Assembly: GCF_022458985.1 (NCBI RefSeq)
Contig: NC_061781.1
Coordinates: forward strand, 13,791,501 to 13,855,500
Length of the DNA stretch: 64,000 nt
Origin: Mugil cephalus
Lineage: Eukaryota > Chordata > Actinopteri > Mugiliformes > Mugilidae
Reading direction: 5' to 3'
Within the stretch, counting starts at the first letter, position 1. Each line of letters starts with the position of its first letter. Both the position numbers and the translations under genes were made by a program. This document shows, piece by piece, positions 57,803 through 64,000 of the stretch. Below the pieces are notes generated by a model. That model saw nothing but the letters and a program-made list of their open reading frames with translations, did not search any database and had not been told where the DNA came from.

Positions 57803-59836
57803 TAGTTAGAAGAGAAACTTACAGTGACATTTGGGTGTATAGTCTTAAAAATGATGTATTTTGCCTCAACTGGCAAACTGTGACCTTCTTCACTTGTGCA
57901 GTTATCTTACACTATGACTATCATCACATGTAATTCATTGCTTAATTCAAATGGAGTCAAAATAATATGTCTCCTCCTGCCTTAGACCACTGAACATTTT
58001 TTTTCTATAATTATGACACAGTTCGGCCCTCTAAATAAATGTACTATTTTGTTGCTTGATTTTACCTTAATGCATCAGTATATTAACCTTTAAGGGCTTC
58101 TCTCTTTTTCTCTTAGCCACTGCAGCACATTATCGACATAACTAAACAGCTTCTAATTTGGCTGATATGAAATGACTCGATTTAAATACTGTTGTACCCT
58201 CCTGTATTTACCACCACTCCTAACTGCATTCAATTTTCTCAATTGGAGTTCTTCATTTTCAACTGAGAGTGCGCTGCTCGTATTCAGTGATTCAGTGATC
58301 ATGCTGGAAACCACCTTTCTACAGCAGCCAGTGACCCAACACCAAACTAAATATACCAGGGACAAACATAGATTCTTGGAAGCTTTAACTGCCTTCTAAA
58401 TACTGTAAACTACTTCAGGTCCAAAATGAGCATCTAATCTGTGCACGGCAGAGCTAAAATGTCAAAAACATGCACGTTGGCATGACAAATACCAAAGATT
58501 TTTTCTATTTATGCCCCAAGCAACAGCACCTGAATTACTTTGTGTGAGTGGGAGTGGGGGAGCTATGAGATCACAGTGACAATTTGAAAGTGAGCGTAGA
58601 CATTTTGAAGACGGTTAGGAAAGACTTATTTTGATCTGCTGGAAGAAGCCTCCTGAGGTTCTCTGCTTTCAGATTAGTTTCTTGTCTCTTAGATGCCTGT
58701 TTAGCATTTCCTCTCTTACAAGAATTGGATTTCAGCCCTTTTAAGTATTTTCATGTGAGGGCTAAGTTTTGTGTGACATTGTTCCTTCCTGGAGGTTCCA
58801 GGCAGAGAGATGGCTCTGCCTCGATTTCCGACTTGTACCTAATTTTCCAAAGAAGCAGCGGGAAAGGCTCCTTCAGGGTCTAAATTTAATTTGCAAACAA
58901 TTTGAAAACCAAAATGGAGGTATCTGAACCCTATGGTGCCGATTTCCAGCTAACCGGTATATCCTCATCTCTGTCTTCCACACCCTAACAGCAATTACAT
59001 ATATAAAGATAAAGATGTATGAATATAATTAGCTTAGAAACATAACTGGGTTTGTGGTAGTTATGGTGCTCTACTCTTGCCAGGGGTATTTTTCTTATTT
59101 TGGAAGAGTGAATATGCAGGTGATAAAGCCAAACATATTGTAGGCACTGTAGGTATGAGAGTTATAAATCTCTCACGCTGCCAACCTCTCTCTACAACTT
59201 TTTCGAAATAAAGCGCATCCAGCTCTGCTTCTTAGAAACTTTTTACCTATTGCTCATTATAGTAAGCATGTGTGTTTCACTGTGTGTGAAAAGTCAATGA
59301 TTGTTTGGCAGTGGAAATCGCATAATAGTAATATTAATACTAGAAGGGTACAAGGAGTAGGTGAAGGAGGCGTTATATTTGGTAAACTGCAAATTCTAAG
59401 GACATATTTAACCATAAATATTACAGGCATCAGGTTATAGTAAGATGTTGTGCTGCGGTTGTCTAGCCTTGCGTGGTCAGACTCAAGTCTTAGTAGAATG
59501 TGAGTCAAAAGACAAAAACAAAACCTCACCTCTGTGCACAATTGGATAGTTCTACAGACGGGGTTATTTTGTTCTAAGCAAATTCAGTTACACCACGCTC
59601 AGGTAATGTACGTTGCTATTACCCTTCCATCACTGTACAAAGCCCTCCGAAAGTAATCGAGCATAGTCAGTCCCTTATGCACCAGTTCAACTTTCTTCAA
59701 TAAAATAGGTCTGCCTTACGGGCTTCTAGAGGTTTTAGGCTGCTACTGCGTTTTAGGTTGAGATGAAATCTTAAATTTATGTTGTGCTTCAACTGTGTAC
59801 TCATCCATACACCTCTGCAGTAAACTTAGAAGTGTT

Positions 59837-60065
59837 ATTCTTTCATTCATTTTCTGTGACAGAAAATTTTCTGGAGGGTCGGCTCTGGAGAAGCGGGGTG
59901 CACCCGGGGCAGATGGCCAGTCTATCGCAGGGCTAACACGCAGAGAGACAGACAACCATTTACACTTACACCTACGGCCAATTTAGAATCACCAGTGAGC
60001 GCAACGAGCATGTCTTTGGACGGTGGGAGGAAGCCGGAGTACCCGGAGAGAACATGTAAACTCCA
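59837..60065 (+). mobile_element. LINE 3'-tail-like teleost interspersed repeat
   Basis: Contains the series gccagtctatcgcagggct, acacctacggccaattta, gcatgtctttggacggtgg and gaggaagccggagtaccc, which I recognise as a very abundant fish repeat linked to LINE tails. It has no coding potential. Exact family (L2, Rex or other) cannot be set by eye. Confidence 0.7.
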
Positions 60066-62782
60066 AACTAGCTTCGGCTAAACGACATTCCGAAGACGTG
60101 TATGACTTCGCTGCTGTTCCTCTTCTGTCTATCTATCCATGAAGCCTGTCCAAATGATTAAATTGGCCTGGCAGATTTTTCGCCGGGCATAATGAATTCT
60201 GAATGGAGAGAACCCAGACTGAAATTCCCCCAGAAGAGCTTTGCGGAGCTTCTGTCTAGTTCTTTTGTTGTATACATTGCTGTACGTGTAAAAAAAAATC
60301 TGAGTAACCAATGGAATTCTCATCCCATTAGTTTTACGGTATATTCTCACAGATCGGCCAACTGCGAACAAAACTTTGATGGCAGAAGACAGGCAGCAGG
60401 TTTTAGACACTTTAGTGTCGGTTGTTGACACATTTGGTTCATTGTGTCTCTTAAGTACAGAGAGAAGAAACTCTGTAGAGGAAACTGTTTTACATTGTGC
60501 TTGGTACAAATTAAATCTTATGATATTTTCTGTGGTCCACATGAGCTTGTCAAAGATAATAGCCTCCCTGATAATGAACTAATAGCTTCCTTTCATGTTT
60601 CATGTCTCTCTACAGTAATGGAGTTGGTGTCAATCAACGAACAGCGTCTCACGCCGTTACATTATGTCAAAATTGAACTAAAAAAGACGAGATGATCGAA
60701 AGCATGAATACCGTTTTCCATCCTTCGTTTTATTTCACAAGCCCCTCCCCGCAGACCGGTCGTTTCTTGGAAGCTACGCGGCTTCCCTTGGTGCTAGCAC
60801 GTCAGAAGCAGAAACCGATCCTATGTGTATCTATGTGCAGTGACTGCGAGGAGTTTAAAGAAGCTGCTGCTACTCTGCATGACGCCACAGTGTGCAGACA
60901 CGTCGGAGCTCAAAGCGTTTCTTAAAATATATATACGTAACATCATCTGCCAGGCTTGCTAGACTTTAACGTCTACAATCGTCTTCTCGGTTGTACATGT
61001 CATCCCCTTCTTAAAATAATGGCATTTATTTTTGACAAATAATGTTTTTCCTAAATCATCTCCTCATGATGCTGGCCGTCTCTGGTGAAATCCCCTTTAT
61101 CCTCAGTCAAACAGATCATGTGATTTTACCTCTAGTAGTATAGTAGTAACCTAGTAGTATAGTAGGTTAAATATCATATTCAGTATTTGGTTTGATATTT
61201 TTGCGTGTGTTTTCTGAAAAACCTGAAATTACTTGGGCCATTATTTGAAGAGTATCAATATCATACCTCTCCATTTGAGATGATCAAAAGCCAAAGAAAT
61301 AAGAAATTCATTGAGACATGTCTAAGTTAAAGTAAAGAAGAAATAATACAGGTCTATGATTTTGAGCAAGATGGCTACAGTTGTTAATAATTCCAGACTT
61401 GATCATCTTGGAGGCATTCTCATCTATCACTCTGAAAGCAGTTAAAAGAAGCAAAATCTGCTTTTTAAAAAAACAAAAAAACAAATTTATCTCTGTGATT
61501 CTTGTGATTCCTAGCCTCAGTTCTAATGGCATCTGGCCGAGATGTGGCTCATTGTCATGCACCCCATGGTGCTATCTGCCTGTGGTCTGCATGCAGTGCT
61601 CACTGATGTGAGCTGCAGTAACACTCTGCTGGGGAGAGAGTCAAAATGAAAACACCGCTGCCAATATTCCAGTGGAATTTACAAAAAGAATGAAATATTT
61701 GACATCCAAGTCATCCAAGTTATGGATGCAACCATATAGTGCAGATACAACACACACAACATGATTCATATACACCGTAACAAGCTGTGAATCAGAGAGG
61801 TGTTGAATCAGAAGATGTCCAGCTGCTGTTATGATTCACTGTTCAGATTTATTAGGAATTATTGTACTTATGTTTTGATGCTGATGACAGATATTTTAAT
61901 TAAAGGTGGCTAATTTCTTCACGTTCCTAAGATGACTGATTCAATTTGAGAATTTGCATTTTGCAACAATTAATGTCAGCTGAGAAAGATCTGTTTGTTT
62001 ATATATGATGGGGTTTGTCAACAATTATGCATTTGTGGGTGTGAAATGTGCTATCACACATGCATTTGTTTAAAGAATGGCATCGTTAGTGGATGCACAG
62101 GCCTGTCATTAGGCTGGGATATTACATCTTTGTAATCTTCCGATTGTCTCCGACATCAAACCCACATTTGTTTCCAGTACTTCCATCACAGAGTAGATCG
62201 GGCGAGACTGTCAGTCGGCCAGTGTGAATGTGACATGTTTCTGTCGTTCTTCAGGATGCTAATTAAATTTTGGAACATGAACAGCTCAGAGGACTTCTCC
62301 TCTGGGCGTCTCACTTATTTAATCAGGCTCTGTGACAAAGAGCTCCCGGATATTTACAGCAACAGACTGGGTGAGTTGTTGCAAGAGCGGAGAGGTCTGC
62401 AAATTCACACTTAAAGACTCTCCGACAAGCACTTACTGTTAGCCTGGCAAAGAGCCATTTCTTGGCAGGAAGCAGCCAGAGCTTTAGTGCCTTGCTTAAG
62501 GGAAGTTGTCGAGCGTTTTACTTACAAAGTATACTGAGTTTTTAAGGAATGTAAATCATTCTTTTTTTTGTTGGTAACTGTATTCACATTCCCAAGTAAC
62601 AGCCTGAAACTATTGGAGACTTTTCTTGTCAGTGCTGACCAATAGTAATGGTCAGCCATGCCCTGTGCAGTGGCATATTTGTTGTTTCGGCCTGGAGCTC
62701 ACTGAAATGACTGGATAGATATAATTCGCTGTATTGACTGAACAATAGCATCAGAAATGACCACAGCCCAGTTGGTTTCTCA
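60066..62782. other. Noncoding DNA
   Basis: No recognised gene. Frames of up to 137 codons (minus strand, near 60.3 kb) have no family resemblance. A short direct repeat of tagtagtatagtag lies near 61.14 kb. The stretch 62.16-62.40 kb looks less AT-rich and could be conserved noncoding sequence, which needs comparison. Confidence 0.45.
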
Positions 62783-63256
62783 CCTTCCTAATATCGTGTA
62801 GGTCTCCAGCTGTTCTTAAAGAGAATGGACATGGGTCTTCTGAGGGCGTCCTGTGGTGTCTGGCAGCAGGATGTTGTTAGTGGGGGCCTTTGGGTCCTGT
62901 GGGAGTGGAGCCTCTGTGGATCAGGTTTGTTCCAGTGCAGATATTTGATCAGTTTCTGATCTAGTGAATTTGGAGGCCAGGTCAACACCTTGTGATGTTT
63001 TTTGAGTTGTTCCCGAACCATTTCTATGCATGTTTGAGGTTGCATCCTGCTGAGGATGACTGTTCCCATCAAGGAGTGTCATTGCTATGGGGTGGGGGTG
63101 CCCGGTCTGGTATATGTGGGTGGTATATGTTTAAGAAACATCCACATGGATGCCAGGTCCAAAGGTTTCCCAGAAGAACATTGAATTCTCACCACATGGT
63201 CAATGTTATTTCCTGCCCCATCAGTAGTTTTAATGCTGTAACTGATGGGTGTATAC
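62783..63256 (-). mobile_element. Tc1/mariner-type repeat, copy 3
   Basis: Aligns by eye with the galnt3-intron copy from cctaatatcgtgtaggtctc to the far terminus (gttttaatgctgtaactgat). Shared interior includes the gttagtgggggcctttgggt and aaggagtgtcattgct segments. Minus-strand translation gives LTWPPNS-like transposase residues followed by disrupted frame. The left terminal repeat was not found, so this copy is truncated or diverged there. Confidence 0.7.
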
Positions 63257-64000
63257 AAATATCCCCAGCCTCATCCTGTGATATGTCATTCCACATACAA
63301 GATAAAGAAAGTAATTCTCCATTTTCTATCTGCACACTATATAGCCCCCAGCACCATATTTATTTGTTTATAATGTCACCACCAAACTGCATGGACACAT
63401 TTTAACTATCTATTCTGGAGACATAGTGGACAAATTTGAACCATTCTGCAGACAAATACATTGAGACAGATGCAACACTTGGTTTAACATTCCCCATAGT
63501 TGCCGTTTGCATGAATATGTAATATACTATAGGATCCAATGGAAATCACTTCATATCGCCTGAGATTCCCATGTGCATATGTGAAGGGACACTCAATATA
63601 TTTCCTTCTGCCCTCACCGCATGACTTCATTCCGCGATGGATCACAAGATGAATAAATCCGGGTTATCATGAAAAGAGCCTCGAGACACACTCACATGTT
63701 CAGATTCCCTCATAATTCTTCTTCTCTGGATTCTAATACTCAAAATTTGATTCATGATACTAAATGACATTTAAAAGGATAAAAAAGGATGATTGTTCTG
63801 TTTTGTTGTTGTTTTTCTTCTGGTGCGATCTGGTACAGGGAGCGCGAATGTTGCCATGAAGCAGGTGGTCTTTGGCAAATGCAAATATGAGTTGCACATG
63901 CTGTGGATGATTGGGGTGGTGCCAGCGTTGGCACACATGTCCAGTCTCCAAACACCGGCCCACCTTCCATGACATACCAGAGTCAGTCTGGCGCCACCGT
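63257..64000. other. Noncoding DNA to window end
   Basis: AT-rich sequence with no recognisable exon or repeat. Two overlapping minus-strand frames near 63.76-63.97 kb have no recognised similarity. Confidence 0.45.

Noticed and set aside
60129-60542. 137-codon minus-strand frame
   Set aside because: No family resemblance was recognised and overlapping frames exist on the other strand; not supportable without homology search.
63752-63975. Two overlapping minus-strand frames of about 71 codons at the window end, considered as a terminal exon
   Set aside because: Neither shows a recognisable motif, and no convincing splice pair was seen.

Overview
The window is vertebrate chromosomal DNA, almost certainly from a teleost fish and probably a percomorph. 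Genes are split by short GT-AG introns, proteins are close to the mammalian versions, and intergenic DNA is AT-rich with microsatellites and fish-type interspersed repeats. Four protein genes lie in the order scn1la-type sodium channel (+, 3' end only), ttc21b (+), galnt3 (+), csrnp3 (-). This matches, in order and orientation, the mammalian SCN1A-TTC21B-GALNT3-CSRNP3 block (human 2q24.3), which supports orthology of all four.

Layout. 1-1391: last two coding exons of a voltage-gated sodium channel alpha subunit (domain IV S2 to C-terminus), then a 3' UTR to about 3.08 kb. 3.1-6.85 kb: AT-rich intergenic DNA. 6.85-17.4 kb: complete ttc21b (IFT139), 29 coding exons and 1318 codons, with an RFX-type X-box about 140 bp before the start codon. 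17.4-25.64 kb: galnt3, 10 coding exons and 624 codons, with undefined 5' UTR exons and a fossil DNA transposon in intron 6. 25.64-32.12 kb: csrnp3 on the minus strand, 4 coding exons and 612 codons, tail-to-tail with galnt3.

32.1-64 kb: no protein exon was recognised. It probably holds upstream introns and noncoding exons of csrnp3 plus intergenic DNA. It contains a CpG-rich, CCAAT-containing promoter-like patch at 45.5-45.95 kb, G-rich tracts, simple repeats, an interstitial TTAGGG-type array inside a larger repeat, a tRNA-like SINE candidate, a LINE-tail-like repeat, a MITE with terminal inverted repeats, and further copies of the DNA-transposon family seen in galnt3.

The genes are functionally unrelated (neuronal excitability, retrograde ciliary transport, Golgi O-glycosylation, transcriptional regulation); the block is held by ancestry rather than being an operon-like system. 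I found no prokaryotic-style system, CRISPR array, rRNA gene or intact mobile-element gene, and nothing that I would call a new biological system. The most useful leads are the ttc21b X-box, the csrnp3 promoter candidate, and the repeat copies.
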